This document shows positions 33,187 through 46,057 of a stretch of DNA of 64,000 bases, piece by piece (position 1 is the first letter of the stretch; every line of letters begins with the position of its first letter). The notes beneath the pieces were generated by a model, which worked only from the letters and a program-made list of their open reading frames with translations, did not search any database and was not told the origin of the DNA. The DNA is taken from NCBI GenBank assembly GCA_014529385.2, contig CM043964.1, positions 133,148,420 through 133,212,419 on the forward strand, read 5' to 3'. This DNA comes from Adiantum capillus-veneris (Eukaryota; Streptophyta; Polypodiopsida; Polypodiales; Pteridaceae). Position numbers and translations under genes: made by a program.

Positions 33187-34536
33187 ATGGATGACAATAA
33201 CCAAGAGATTAGAATGAACATTGATGCCTTTGATTTTTCACATGAAGGTGCTAATGATGATGCCCCCATGTTTGTCAATTATCTTGTTACTAGGTTGCAG
33301 CAAGCTATGGGAAACCCTGCTTTGCAAGTTGAAGTTACTCAACAACTTCGCGTTTATGGGATTTCCTTTCCTCTCCAAGAGGAGAGAGAGCTTAGGAGGC
33401 CCCTTGAAGAGACCCCCAAAAGAAGACTCTCTCCCATATGAGAGGAGCAATCCAAAGAGCAAGAAAGTAATGAAACTTTAAGTTCGTCTGAAGATGTGGC
33501 TCCACAAAGACGACGGTCTAGACGATGGCCAACTCCTCCCAAGAGGAAACGTCCAACACATAGTCCTTCTCCTTGTCACTCCAAAAGGGAAGAGAGGAAA
33601 CAAAGGAAGAAAAGCACAAGAAAGAGGTCACCCTCTTCTCCTTCTTCTTCACCTTCCTTCTCTTTCGATAAAAGCTATGACTATTCTCCTAGAGAATACA
33701 GGAGAGGAGGACATCGTAAATCATGCCCTACATGGCGAAGGTCACAAAAGCTCAAGAAGTTCATCCAGAAATTTGATGCGGCCTTTGGAGACGAGGGCTT
33801 CATGGAGTCCTCCAAAATACACCATGTAGCTATGCACTTCCAGAAATCGTCTCGTCAATGGTGGGCTTGCCTTCGTGGCAACGGCGAAGCCTCAAAGACA
33901 TGGAAAACTCTACGAATTTCAATCATGAAGCAATTCCATGCAAGCGATGAAAATTACAAAGTGCTTATTGAATGGTGCAGTTTGAAGCTTCTCTCTCATC
34001 AGTCTATCCACAAATATGTACACAAGTTTTGGGATTTACATCTCAAGGCTACTGTCTTCCAAAAGATAGACTTCGCTGAGCAAAAGCAACAATTTTGTGT
34101 AGGGTTACCTGAAGAGATGGCCAAATACGTCAACTCTCAACGGCGTGGTTCTATCATCAAAGTAATCCATCACACCATGGTTGCTTCGCGCATCAATTTC
34201 CAACTAGGGGCTAGACGGAATGTCAAGCCCATGGAAAACAAAGACAAAAATTATGTAAACGGTTAAACCAATGGCCAAAATTCTTCCCAAGGTAATTCCA
34301 AAAACAACAACAACAATCGGTCCAAGGAGAAGGGAGTTTACAAAGGTGAAAACAAACTTTCTCGTGAAGATCTTGAAGCTTTTTGCAAGGACCATAAATG
34401 TTTTAAGTGTGGGGAGCTATCATTCTTGTCCCAAGAGAAATACTCGCAATGAGACTCTTAGAGCTTCCACCATCAAAGCTCCGAAAGAGGATGCTCATTG
34501 CAAAGGTGCACCTCTCTCCTATGCTTGGGGAAGGTA
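33187..34536 (+). pseudogene. Gag of long-LTR gypsy family, copy I
   Basis: The frame starts at an ATG about 400 bp after the primer site (MDDNNQEIRMNIDAF), is cut by a TGA at 33439, and continues in frame with a very basic Ser/Arg stretch (about 33.55-33.70 kb), then the capsid-type region with SRQWWACLRGNGEA (about 33.86 kb) and a Lys/Asn-rich tail. The CCHC knuckle is broken: relative to copy II, an 11-bp deletion after CFKCGE shifts the frame at about 34.42 kb. A further stop lies at 34264. Compared with copy II it also lacks a segment before the capsid region. Confidence 0.8.
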
Positions 34537-34961
34537 AGGGAGCATGATGCCTTCATCTTGTTTGACCCTGGCTCTACTCACAACATCATATCAATAGAGT
34601 TGGACACCAAGTTGGGCATTTAAGCTTTCAAGATGGGAGATGTTGTAATGGACAACATTGCTTTCAAGGGACAACGAGCCTCTGTTACTCCCTTGATTGA
34701 GAAGTTGAGGCTCCATGTCCAAAGCTATGTCAACAAAGAAGACTTTTTCATCTCTCCTCTCCAACATGAGGATGCTATCCTAAGGGCACCATTGTTTAAC
34801 CGCATGGCTACCAACATGAAGTTCCTTGAAAGGAGAATCTACTTCACTTATAGGGGTAAAGAACATGTATATAGATGGTAGGGAGCCTGGTCGTACCATA
34901 CCACTTGTCAATCCTCTTGTTTTTTATAAATCAATGAAGAGCTCAGTTCTGCATACATAGG
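34537..34961 (+). pseudogene. Protease fragment of copy I, truncated
   Basis: Reads FILFDPGSTHNIIS, a retropepsin active site with D-P-G, then a stop and the rest of the domain up to about 34880. Similarity to copy II ends abruptly at about 34961, so reverse transcriptase, RNase H and integrase are missing. Confidence 0.7.
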
Positions 34962-36700
34962 AGCTGCAGGAGCGGCAGGACTTTGTTTGCTACGAGGTCA
35001 TTTAGAATTGCTTCAGAGTACCTGGGCAACGCCTTGTCTTCTTTCCAATCAAATTCATTAGGAGCAAAGAAAAGCGCAACAGACACAGAAGAGGAGAGCG
35101 AGAGAGCAACAGACATAGAAGAGGAGGGCGTCATTTCAAGTGCGTTCGTATGCTTTTCAAGCTGGATACACACTGCATTCCTGTGTGCCCGTCATTTTTG
35201 GGGGGCTTCAACACTATGGCCAGGCTCATCTATAGTTTTCGTGTTTTCCTTTTGCCAAGTTTTGGGTGGGTCCGGAAATGTTGCTCTCTTTGGCGCACGC
35301 CGCTTGTCCGTCTGCACCGGGCCTATCTTACACGGGCATGGGCAAGAGGGGATCAATGGCCCTTTTTTTTTTTAGGGAGCAGGGGCATCGTGGGCCATTG
35401 ATCTTGCCATGCCCTTTGAATTTTCCAATCTGCACAAATTTACAATGCGGGAGCTTCATCATCGAACAAACACGTCTCTCAATGCTTTCAACAAGTGCGC
35501 GCACGTGAGGTGGTTAATATGATAGGCTTGCAAAGGTGACATCCCGAGTCTGAATCCAGGGGAGAAGAGGAACGTGAGGGGGGGGGGGAGGGGGGGGGGG
35601 GTCAAATTTACATATTTTGCGTACCCGAATTTACCTATTCTTCCAAATTTGCAAAAAGCAAATCACATGATAGATCGCACTCGATCCCTGAAATAGACGT
35701 GGGTCGTTGATGCCCTCGTGCCAATGCTCATGTGAGATTGTGAAGGGTGTCGTGACGTATCCTATCGCTAAGGGCATGTGCACACTACACCGCAAGCTAT
35801 GGGGTCATGGCTTGTGAACAGCCTCCTAAGGATTTAAAGGATAAACATGTGAGAAATCCAGCTTCCATTACTTAAGGGCATTGGCAAACGTGGAGGCTGG
35901 AGACCATCATGAGGCATGAAGGGGAGCGAGGCAGAAGCTCGTATGTGTGTGTGTGTGTGTGTGTTTGTTGTTGTGGTTGTTGCTGTATTAAACTAGATAC
36001 ATATACACAAAAGAACAGAAGGTTCAAAAGACAATCGGCTTTAGATAGCTGAACAAGGATTTATAAAGAAATGACTTAGTTTACGACTCATTAATGCAGA
36101 ACTTAATAAGAATGAGGTACCATTCTAATGATTTTATACAAAAGTAGTAGGATTGTTAAGGTCATCCCCATTGAGACATTAGGGGTCTTCAGAGTCTGAA
36201 TACAGCATGCTAAACCTTTTTAAGTCAAGAAGGAATTCTCACCTGCATCCATATAGTCAAGACAACAAATATGTTAGACTTGGCTACGTATGGCAGGCTT
36301 CAAAGAACCTATCAGTTGTTATCCATCTCAAACTTAAAAACTATTGGACTATTTACTATCCTAAATATTAAAGTTTTTAACAAATTTTTGGTTTTTCCTA
36401 CATTTTCTATAAAGAAATCCTGCCAAAATTGTACCATATGATCTTAAAAACTATTCTTTTTAGTAAGCATTTATTGTAAAAAAAAAATCAAACCATCCAT
36501 AAGTTAACCAAAAACCGTTTGCAATGCTTTGTTTTAACCTACAACATAATGTATGGACCAAAAATTGTATGCAATGCTTTGATTTGTAACTACAACATAA
36601 TGTATGGACCAAAGTTGAGCCATTCAAATATTGGGACAAAAACTTCTAAGATGGAGAGAGTATATCTAAAGTCAACTTAGGAGAATTAATAGATAGACTA
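34962..36700. other. Unassigned DNA between the two long-LTR copies
   Basis: No gene is supported. It holds a short imperfect duplication (GCAACAGACA...GAAGAGGAG, about 35080-35130), a possible SINE-like segment at 35505-35575, long G-runs at about 35579-35602 and a (TG)n tract at about 35945-35965. A minus-strand ORF (35173-34943) is noted but not recognised. Confidence 0.5.
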
Positions 36701-37766
36701 TGTCTAATAATTATAACTAAGGAAAGCTAAAGCAACGTATTGTAAACTGATGAACTAAAACTTGAGTCGACCATATTTGAATCATTAGAACCAAATCCGA
36801 GCTGGCAGACCACAGGTAGCAATCACGTTTTTTGTCAAAGTGCCAAAAATTTAACCATTACCCAACTATCTCCCATTTTTGGGTAGTTAATAAGAGATTA
36901 GTGTCAATCCCATCAATCCAAAACGAGTAGATTGGTAGCCAAATAGTATCAAAACATTATAAAAAAAGTCTCCTTAGAGCCAATAATGATGTGCAACAAA
37001 CTATTAGATGAGAGAAACCGGTCAAAATCTAGGTCGAGAAAAATCCTTGTTTCAAGAGTCAGAATTAGTAAAAATCCAGCAAGAGGCAGAATCCAAATAA
37101 CTAATCATATACTCAGTCAGATTTGAGAGCAAGGACTACAGTACGAAATCCAATAAACACCGCTAACCAGCTGAGAGTATGGACCATGCTACCAGGTCTT
37201 ACCAGGTCATACCAAGGTCAGGCACAACTCAAGACCAGTAGCATAGTAGGCTAGGTTTATGTTTCAAGTATATGTCGAAGCACTACAGTCTGAAACAATC
37301 AAAGAATGCTACAAAAGTTTATCGGAGAGAAAAGTTTTAGCAATTATCAAAATAACTAGGATCTAGATATAGCCTCCCCAGTTATGGCAACCAATTGTCA
37401 GTAGGATGACCGACATCAATAAGATGGCAACCAAAAGTAAGGTGAAACCTGATTGTCCTAATCAAACACTAGCCAGAGAACATCATTCTTTCCAAGAAAT
37501 TAGGCAGCAGTCATCCAAAATAACTTCCATGACATATAAGACTATTGAACATGATGTAACTAATCCAAAAAGAAGAAAAAGTATTGCAAGTCTTGTCATA
37601 AAATCTAATACTTAACCAACCCAAATGATTTTCTCATATTAAATTGATCATTTACTGTGTGAGAATAAACAAGAAAAAGGGTTAGAATATAGACGTGTGA
37701 TTTCAGATCTATCTGAACACGGGGCCGATGGTAAAGGGGTCCACAAAGAGCAAGGATGGAGCTTAA

Positions 37767-39078
37767 CACTAGTTTGGTACCAAAACATGACACTTAAATG
37801 TCATTTTTTTACAAATTTAAATTAAATGCTACTTGTATTAGACGGTTTATTTAAGAAAACCCTCTGATATACTTAAATATGTTAGCTATATGGTCTTTTA
37901 AAAATATAACCTTGCAGTTTACAATCTACCATGATCAAGAACTATACTCATCAAGTTGACCCTCATAAGACTGCGATTGATGCTTTGAAGAGATTGACTT
38001 TATAAGCTCAAGAAAAAATGAAACGACCTTGTAGTAAATTTTAGGTGACTTTTCCAAAATTTTGCTATAGACAATTGAGAGTTTCATTTGCAAAAAAGAA
38101 AGACTTTGGAGTATAGAAAATAATGGAAAGTTCCATGTGTTTGATATGGCCATTTCAAGCATATCATTGTATACAAAGAAAAATATGTTTCTGATGTATT
38201 TGTGAGTTTTACAAAGTGATACATTGCTTTCCCTTTCCATTGAAAACTCGAGGTGGCAAGTCGAAGGGCTTTGGTATGCAGCAATTATTGGATCATTTTA
38301 AATATTCAAAACTGCATAAGAGAAAACTTTGATATTTTCATTCTTGAGACATAAGCATTCAAAAAATCAAACAACATTAAACTTTATATGTAGATCAACT
38401 AAATGTATCAAAGTACGTGGTACATACACAATTGGAGTGCCTAAAACCTTGGTTTCAGTGTTATTATGAGAACTCAAGATTTTCAAGAGTTTTTCCATGA
38501 TTAAAAAATCAAGAAAGAGTTCAAGCAATGAGATTTGATTGAGTTAGGGATCCCAAAAACACGTAGTTTCTTGGTTTAAACATATAAAGTCATTTATAGT
38601 TGCCAAACTGCACTAGAATAGTACCAATTTCATGAGGGGACCTTTGGAAGACCAAAATTATGCTCTTATTCAGCACATGTTTAAGTATAAAAGTATGTCT
38701 ATAACTTGCGTGTGACTTGAAAACTTGTTTTTGAAGTGCATTCCATTGTTTTGTAACAGTAGGTGCTAACACTTGGCTTTTATAAACATAAAAATGGCCA
38801 TCTCTATAAAAAGATATAAGAATTTATTATTTTTTTGCAAAACAACTTGAAATTTTACTAAAATTTATGACTTAGAACTTACCATAATTCTCTCCATATG
38901 GATTGTATTTTGACATGGAGAAAAATCCATTTTTTTCTTTCCCTCATAACCAACCTATGGTAGAAGCAAGGTGTAAAAAACTTCTTTCTAACTTGACAAA
39001 TAAATTACCAAAACTTGGTAGGAAAAAAGGATACTTTAGTGTTTCAAGACACTTAAGTGTCCAGTTACAGAACTAGTG
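37767..39078. mobile_element. 1.3 kb non-autonomous DNA transposon flanked by TTAA
   Basis: Begins CACTAGTTTGGTACC and ends ...ACAGAACTAGTG, giving imperfect terminal inverted repeats; inner GACACTTAA words are also inverted. It is flanked by TTAA at 37763-37766 and 39079-39082. Copy I has one TTAA at the equivalent place (about 27411), the empty site. The interior is AT-rich with no transposase. The duplication fits piggyBac-type (TTAA) or PIF/Harbinger-type (TWA) insertion. Confidence 0.8.
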
Positions 39079-39814
39079 TTAAAGACCTTAGGATTAGCTT
39101 CATTAAAGACCTCCAAAGGTTAGTGTAAAAATTCCTTTGATTTTAGGTAAACTAGGACTGAGCTTGAGGTGGGAACCCGGTCCAAGCGTGCTTGTCGTGC
39201 TTGTTGACTAAGATGCTTGAGGTTCTTGTCATGCTTGATGACTAAGATGCTTGAGGTGCGTATCATGCTTGATGATTAAGATTCTTGAGGTGCTTGCCAA
39301 CTAGGGAGCCTGAGGTGCTTGTGGGAACATTATCCACGCTTGAGGTGCTTTGCCATGCTTGTTGACTAAGGTGCTTGGGGGATAAGGTGTCCAAAAAGTC
39401 AAATTCCATCCCTACAAGAGAGGAGGCGAGCCCTAAAGCTAGGAGGATGAGAGAGAACACACACACCCTCACTTGTCAAGCTCCTCCTCATGTTGCCCTC
39501 GTGGTGTGCCTAAAGCCTATTGGCTGGCCGTCCAAGTGGTCCAATGATAATTTAGTGGATTTAATTAATTGTTTTTGCATTTACAAAATGAGATATCGTA
39601 TGTCAAAGACCAAGGGTAGCTATTGGAGCTTAGAGACCATACGATTAGATTCATTAAAGACCTCCAAAGGTTAATGCTAGAAAGTCCTTTGATTTTAGAT
39701 AAGCTAGGGCTGAGCTTGAGTTGGAGACCCGGCCCAAGCTTGAGGTGCTTGTCGTACTTGCTAACTAAGATGCTTGAGGTGCTAACCCTGCTTGAAGACT
39801 AAGGTGCTTTGTGC

Positions 39815-42190
39815 TGATAGCCATTTTTCGGCTCTTTGTAATTGCCACAGTGAGTTACCTCACCCTACCAAAATCACCCAAACACTGTGGCTATCCCTAC
39901 CATTTCACTGTACATAGGCATGTGTGAGTCACGGGACTTTTCCCATATCTTCTTAAAAAACCCTCAATTAGCTAGCCATTGGGCTAGTTGAGCCAAAAAA
40001 ATAAAAAATAAATAAAAAATATAAGTATATTATGGCCCATGTGTATGTAAATATTTCTTTGTATATAGGGCCTAAATAAAAGAGTTTTTCATAATTATTT
40101 TGGTATTTATTTTAATATTTCTACCTAGGTGTGTGATATTTATGCTTTGTACATTGCCTCACCATTACCACAAATTTTCTTACCATTTTTCATATTCTTT
40201 ATTCCATATAGAAATATTTTCATGTAAGCTTCTCTTATATTTGGTGTAACTCCATCCCAACAAAAATCCAAAAAAACTAGTTCTATTTATGTGTATATTT
40301 TTTTCACTATTGTGATTTTTTCCTTCCTACATATATTATCTATTACTCTCATAAATTAGACCACCAAAAATATTCATCTTTTTATGGTAGACTTATAATG
40401 AGAGAGATTTATTTTGACCCCTTTATATTTTTCCACCTATATTATTTATATTTGACATGTACATATTTTTTAGACCCCTCAATATTTGATTTTCTTAGTT
40501 GTACTATTCACTTATATCATGATCTCAACAATATCTTCAATTATAGACCTACCAAATAAGGTCAAGGGTAGGTGGCATACATACATGCACTATGGAGGGC
40601 TCACTCTTGGAGGTATTCAAAAGAATCATCCAAAGAAGGACCCCACAAAGACCTTGTGCAGTGGAAAAAAACGGTCGGTTTTACTGAATTTTTAAAGTTC
40701 ACTTGCTCTCCGAATTTGAAAAGGTGATACAAACAAAAGTTGTAGCTCGTGGGCTGAACTTTTGCCTCAAATTTTTTCATATTTTTTTGAGCTACAAGCT
40801 GTGAGCTATGATTTTATTAGTGGAACCCAGTTTTCCCATGCTATGCAGCCACACTCTCTCTTCCACTTTATCATTTTCCTCTTTCACACACACTTCTCTA
40901 CTCATCATCCCCACCTCTCTCACCACTCCTCTCTGCACCCTACTCACCTTCTCCTCAACCTTGAAGAATAAGAGAAACCATGGTGAACTCATACCTCCCA
41001 CACACAATTCCATTCCAAAATTGACCACCTAGTCTCATTTTTCCTCCTCCAAATTACCCATATCTATCAAAAAAACCACAAAATTCAGCCTCTTCTCTTA
41101 AAAGACAGCATCATGGTGGTTGATTACTCAGCTTCAATTACCTTGTCTCTCAAGGAAGGTCAAGAGAGGAGAAAAAATGTACCGTCAAAGCTAGTGGACC
41201 GTCAACAAGCGTCAAAATTGGCCCTACTCAAGACACTTGGACCATCAACCTTGTAAGAAATCCACCTTTTCTTACCTCTTAAGAGTTTTTTCTTCCTTAT
41301 TTGTATCCTACATGGATACTCCCATTGTAAATATCCAATTCCATTTGTAAATTAATGCTAACTCTACTAACACTAGCCCACTATGAAAAGTCCTATCACC
41401 TCCATTTCTCTCCTCTCTCTTTCCCCACCAACTTCTTGATAATTCCAAGCAAAAGAAATTAGATAAATTGCTGAAAATCTAACCCAACCATGGTTAGAGG
41501 AGTAACCCTAGCCTTCAAAATTGCTATAAAAGGAGGGTGTAGCTAGCACAAAGGGGGGAGCCATAAGCAAAAGCAGTATGCTATAGCTTGAGAAGCCAAG
41601 CTCAACCTCTCTAGAAGGAGCTCTTGAGTGGAAGCTCATTGTCTTATGCATGTGCATGTGTTGTAATAGGGGATTAGCAAGGGAACTCTATGCCATTGTA
41701 AGAGAGAGAGTGATCATTCAATTGAGAGTAGGAAATCTATCATTTCTCCTACTAGTGTAAGCCCAACATTTGCTGAATCAAGGAGGGTGGATTTGAACTA
41801 AGCTTGGATACTTTGTCTCCCTTCCAACGTGAAGTAATGGACAACAATGATGTGTAAGTGTCTTGGTGTTTTTTTGTTAAGTTCTTAATAGCTTGTCTCT
41901 AGTGTTGTCATCAATTTAGCCATAAATCCCACATACTGTAAGAGGGCGACAGGGTGGAGAGGACTCCCCTGGCCTTAAGACAGTGATTGGGGTGGCTTTT
42001 CTTGTGATGTGTTGTGGTGAAATTTACGCAAGCTATGTTTAACAAATACTAATCTCACTTTGATTTTTCATGACAGATTTGTAAGAAGGTATTAATGCAA
42101 CAAGCACCCCCTCCCTCTTTCTCTCTCTTTCTTAAATATATAGTTGTGTTTGCTTGATCATTGCCGATACGTTTCAAAGCAGCCGGAGCA

Positions 42191-42226
<36 letters not shown>

Positions 42227-42399
42227 GCGTCCTAGTTCGCATCCAAACTAGGTGGTGCCCCAAATTTGTGTAGGGTTAGGTTGCGGGTTTGTGTGTGTGT
42301 TTGTTGTTTTTTTCCCAACCCCAACCCAATTGAGCAGCATGGGAGCCTAGAAGAGTGCTTGGAGGCCACTCTTCTTGTTGCCCGCCCCAGACCGCTTCA
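39815..42399 (+). repeat. 5' LTR of the Tat-type element
   Basis: TGATAGCCATTTTTCGG to CCGCTTCA. About 2.6 kb, nearly identical to 48222-50791. Contains a (CT)n tract at about 42195-42224. ORFs within it recur in the 3' LTR only because of the LTR identity. Confidence 0.95.
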
Positions 42400-42402
42400 A
42401 AT

Positions 42403-42419
42403 TGGTGCCCCCACGGAGG
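42403..42419 (+). other. Primer-binding site of the Tat-type element
   Basis: TGGTGCCCCCACGGAGG, three bases after the LTR end. The matching tRNA is not assigned. Confidence 0.6.
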
Positions 42420-42475
42420 ACAGGCTTGTGTATGTTTTGTGAAGGCTCAACCTTTAGCATAATCAAGTAGCTTGC

Positions 42476-42688
42476 ATGAATCACGAGAATTTGTATGATC
42501 CCTTCATTCCCATTGCAAGGCAAAAGGTACACATAATTGTTAGTACTAAGTTGCAATTTCAACGTGTCATTCGTAGAAATTTAGGTCCTCTTAGGTTGGT
42601 AGAGATAAACGCATCAGTAAATCCTTTTATTTTGCCTCTCATTAGGTACGACCTTAGTTTGGACGTCTATATTTTTGTTTTGTTTTAA
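42476..42688 (+). CDS. Small leader ORF, type A (70 aa), Tat-type element
   Basis: Seventy codons starting MNHENLY, with VSTKLQFQR, NPFILPLIRYD and the C-terminus SLDVYIFVLF. The partner at 9984-10196 (minus strand, different element) is the same length and about two-thirds identical, and neither has a stop. It lies between primer site and gag, so it would be the first ORF on the genomic RNA. Function unknown. Confidence 0.65.
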   Translation: MNHENLYDPFIPIARQKVHIIVSTKLQFQRVIRRNLGPLRLVEINASVNPFILPLIRYDLSLDVYIFVLF

Positions 42689-42709
42689 GAATTAAGTCAT
42701 GCATAGACC

Positions 42710-42928
42710 ATGGATAATGGCCCAGGAATACAGGTTTTTCCCTTTCATTTCACTTCAAAGATTAGAGTAAACATTGCAATTAGTAGAAAAATCCATTTTC
42801 AACAACGTATGGTATTCATGTTTGGTGCCCAAAGAGCAGGAGAAATTCTCGCGTCACCAAACCCTATCATTCTACCTCTTATTGATTATCATAGGTCATT
42901 TGATGTGAATATTTTTATTTTGTTGTAG
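42710..42928 (+). CDS. Small leader ORF, type B (72 aa), Tat-type element
   Basis: Seventy-two codons starting MDNGPGIQ, with ISRKIHFQQRMVFMFG, NPIILPLIDY and SFDVNIFILL. It follows type A by 21 bases and precedes gag by 85. Homologous to 10193-10411 and more weakly to type A. In the minus-strand element the order of A and B is reversed. Function unknown. Confidence 0.65.
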   Translation: MDNGPGIQVFPFHFTSKIRVNIAISRKIHFQQRMVFMFGAQRAGEILASPNPIILPLIDYHRSFDVNIFILL

Positions 42929-43013
42929 AATAGATTGCAATTTAGAAAATATTATTGTGTAAATCTTTTAAAGAAATAAAAAAACAAAAACGCGTCACTT
43001 TGAAATCAATTCA

Positions 43014-44310
43014 ATGGAGAGCCAACGCCAAATGTCTGGATATCCTCTTTTCTTTGGAGAGCCTGGAGAGGATGCAGAATTATTTTTAGCAAATTTCAAG
43101 ATGTCTTGCCGTATCAAGAGGATAGTAACCGATCAAGAACGTGTAGAAATGTTTGAGGTGGTCCTTAGAAAGATGCTAGTACTTGGTTTGACTCTTTGCC
43201 TGAGGAAACTAAGGGGAATTACACAGAAGTTTTGAATCGTTTTAAGAGATACTTCTTTGATCCCCAAAACACTCAAAAACTATGGCAAGACATTGTTTCT
43301 CATAAGCAAAAAGACTTAGATGACTACTACTTATACAAGCAAGAGTTTCTACGTCTTTGGGCTCTATGGATACGAAATGTTGCTAACCCTGGTGATGGTG
43401 CAGAATTTTTAAAGAAGGAGAGGTTCATAGCCGGACTCTTTTCTGACCTTAAGATAAAAGTTGAGGCGGGTGGACCTGCTACTTTTGATGCAGCTGAAAC
43501 TAGGGCTGTTGAGAAGTATAGGAAACTCAAGTGCTTAAGGGGAGAGGTTCCAATAGAAGGTCTTAGACCCAAAGGTAAGTCACAAGCATCAACATCTAGG
43601 GAGCTTCCTGAGGTAACGGCGGAAGTAATTGAGAAGTTAAACGAATCTTTAAGCAGCCTGTCAATTCACCTTGCACAAGCTGTAGGTCCAAAGGGACAAG
43701 CAAAGAAGTCTGAAGAGCGAGATCCACGACCTAGGAGAGTCTTGCAATGTTGGAATTGCGGAGAGTCTGGACATGGGATGTATAATTGTCCTTGGCCCCG
43801 TGGGGAGCCAGGGAGACCTAACTTGAATTACCCAGTGATGAATGCAGGTGAAGGAACTGGTCAACAACCAAGGCTTCTACAAAGACCAAATGGACCAAGA
43901 CCACCTCCACAAGGGGTAGAAGGAGTTCCACCTTTGCCAGATCCAAATGTGCATGTGGTAGAGGTGACAAACTCAAATGAGGTTGACATGGAAGCCAATG
44001 GCATTAAGCGTGGCCGAGGAAAAGGTAAAGAGAAAGAAGGAGTCACATCACAGAGTGACCATGGACAAGGCAAGAAGGCAAAGGAAACCAAGGAAACCAA
44101 GAGGACTCGACGTCATATCAACCTCCAAGACTTCCCTCTTGGACATGGTATGGCTCCATACAACCTGTTGGAAGACATGCGAGCTAAGGGTCCTGATATC
44201 TCATGGCCTCAGTTTCTTGCATTATGCCCACAAGTTAGGAGGGATTTAACAAAGGCAGCTAGCACTAGGAGAAAGGTAAAAGAGAGTTTTCCTGTTGTAA
44301 AAATTGCACA
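43014..44310 (+). pseudogene. Gag of the Tat-type element, one frameshift
   Basis: The ATG at 43014 (MESQRQMSGYPLFFGE) opens gag; a one-base shift at about 43165-43195 moves the rest (from FDSLPEETKGNY) into the next frame. The capsid-like region includes RFKRYFFDPQNTQK and KERFIAGLFSDLK. A CCHC knuckle CWNCGESGHGMYNC lies at about 43747-43790. Then a Pro/Gly and Lys-rich region leads to a conserved-looking segment (SWPQFLALCPQVRRDL) before the protease. Confidence 0.85.
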
Positions 44311-46057
44311 TGCTGAAATGAACGAGGATATTACACCTGTGCTAGATTGTTACATAAAAGGAAGATTGGTTAGGAAAGGTCTAGTGGATGGGGGTGCACA
44401 AATTTGCATCATGACAGAAGGGCTCATGCAAAGACTAGGCATGCACATCCATGAGACACCTGAAATCAAAGTGAAAATGGCAAACAATAGCAAGGCTAGG
44501 TGCGTAGGCATTTGTAAAAATGTTTTTGTGGAGGCCTTTGGCATTAAGAAGGCAGTGGATTTCTGTGTCATGTCTACCAAGGGAAATGGTTACCCATTTA
44601 TCCTAGGAAGACCATGGCTAATGAAAATGCGAGCTTTGCAGGATTGGGAGAGTGGAAAGCTAATTTGCAGGAATGACAATGACAAGAAGGTTGTCTTTGA
44701 CATGAAGGAGCAACGCCAAGAGGAGCTCCATGAAGAATCATCTCGAAGTGAGACGGAAGAAGATTGGACTGAAAACACTTCAGAAGAAGAAAGTAGCGGC
44801 AGCATTACTGAAGAGGAGTCCTCCATTGAAGTCATGGGGGTAAGGTTGAAGACAAACAACCAGGAGACCTCTTCTCGAGGTTTGGAAGAGGTAGGTTCCC
44901 AAGAGAACCAAAAGGTGGAAGATGAAGGAATGTTAGAAGGTATGTTGTCTACAACACTTACAAAGGATGAAAGAGAGGAGTTCAAATGTGTGCTAAGGAA
45001 ATTTCCGAGGCTTTTTGCTAAAGACTACACCGATGTGCGTGGAGTAGATGTTATTCAACACAAGATTGAGTTGAAGCCAGAGGCCACACCTAAGGCTCAA
45101 AAGCTACGAAGGCTAGGAGTCATTAAGGAGCAGGCTCTACTCAAGGAGGTAAGAAAGCTTCTAACAGCAGGTTTCATTTATCCAGTGGAGAATTCAGAGT
45201 GGGTCTCTCCCGTTTTTGTCACTCCTAAGAAAAATGGCAAGTGGAGGGTGTGTGTGGATTACCGTCCCCTCAATGAGGCAACAAAAAGAGATCACTTTCC
45301 CCTCCCATTCCAGGATGAGATACTAAATGAGGTAGCTGGTCATGAGAAGTACACTGCGTGCGATGGTTACTCGGGTTACTTTCAAATAGGTATCGCATTG
45401 GAGGATCAATTGAAAACAACCTTTATCACTCCTTGGGGTTGTTATGCTTTTAGAGTCATGCCATTTGGCCTGACAAATGCTCCTGCAACTTTCCAACGCT
45501 TCATGAACATTGTGTTTCAAGCATTCTTTGGAAAGTCCATTAGGGTTTTTATTGATGATTTTTGCATTTATAGCTCAAAATCATTGCATCTACAAAGGGT
45601 AGAAGAAGGTTTAAAGAAGCTCTATGACATGGGAGGTCAACTCAACCCCGACAAGTGCCACATAGGTGAGGATGAAGTGATCTTGCTCGGTCACAAGGTT
45701 TCCTATAAAGGCATTGAGGTGGATCCTTCAAAGGAAAAGCCTCTTATTGAGCTCCCATCACCGAAGAGTCTTAAGGAGGTCATCTCTTTCATTCAGAAGG
45801 TGAAGTATATGTCACGCTTCATTCACTTAGCCTCGGAGTTGCTTCATCCTTTGCAAAAGTTGACACAACAAGTAGAATTTGCATGGTCTGATGAGCTTGA
45901 AGAGTATTTTTGTAACATTAAAGTCATTTTGTCAGAGCTACCAACACTCATGCCTCCTTGTTGGGAGTACACATTCTTTGTTAGCTCTAGTGTTGGAAGG
46001 GAAACAATTGGTGCTGTGTTGCTTTGGAGAGAGACTACACAAAAGCAGAACTCATGA
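44311..46057 (+). pseudogene. Protease, reverse transcriptase and first RNase H start of the Tat-type element
   Basis: In frame with gag. The protease active site is LVDGGAQICIM (about 44385), with Gly for Ser/Thr; its C-terminal GRPWLMKM block is at about 44605. After a Glu/Ser-rich linker comes [32 protein letters not shown] and the catalytic FIDDF (about 45550). The connection leads into a first RNase H in which the expected catalytic Asp position reads FVSSS, in keeping with decay of this domain in the Tat lineage. A frameshift at about 46020-46050 ends the frame. Confidence 0.9.

Noticed and set aside
34943-35173. Minus-strand ORF as a captured gene fragment
   Set aside because: No recognised homology; contains a short internal duplication and may be chance.
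37935-38284. Minus-strand ORFs inside the TTAA element as a transposase
   Set aside because: Short, AT-driven, overlapping frames without DDE-like motifs.
40486-41032. ORFs repeated identically at 48882-49428
   Set aside because: They lie in the two LTRs of one element, so identity reflects recent LTR duplication, not coding selection.
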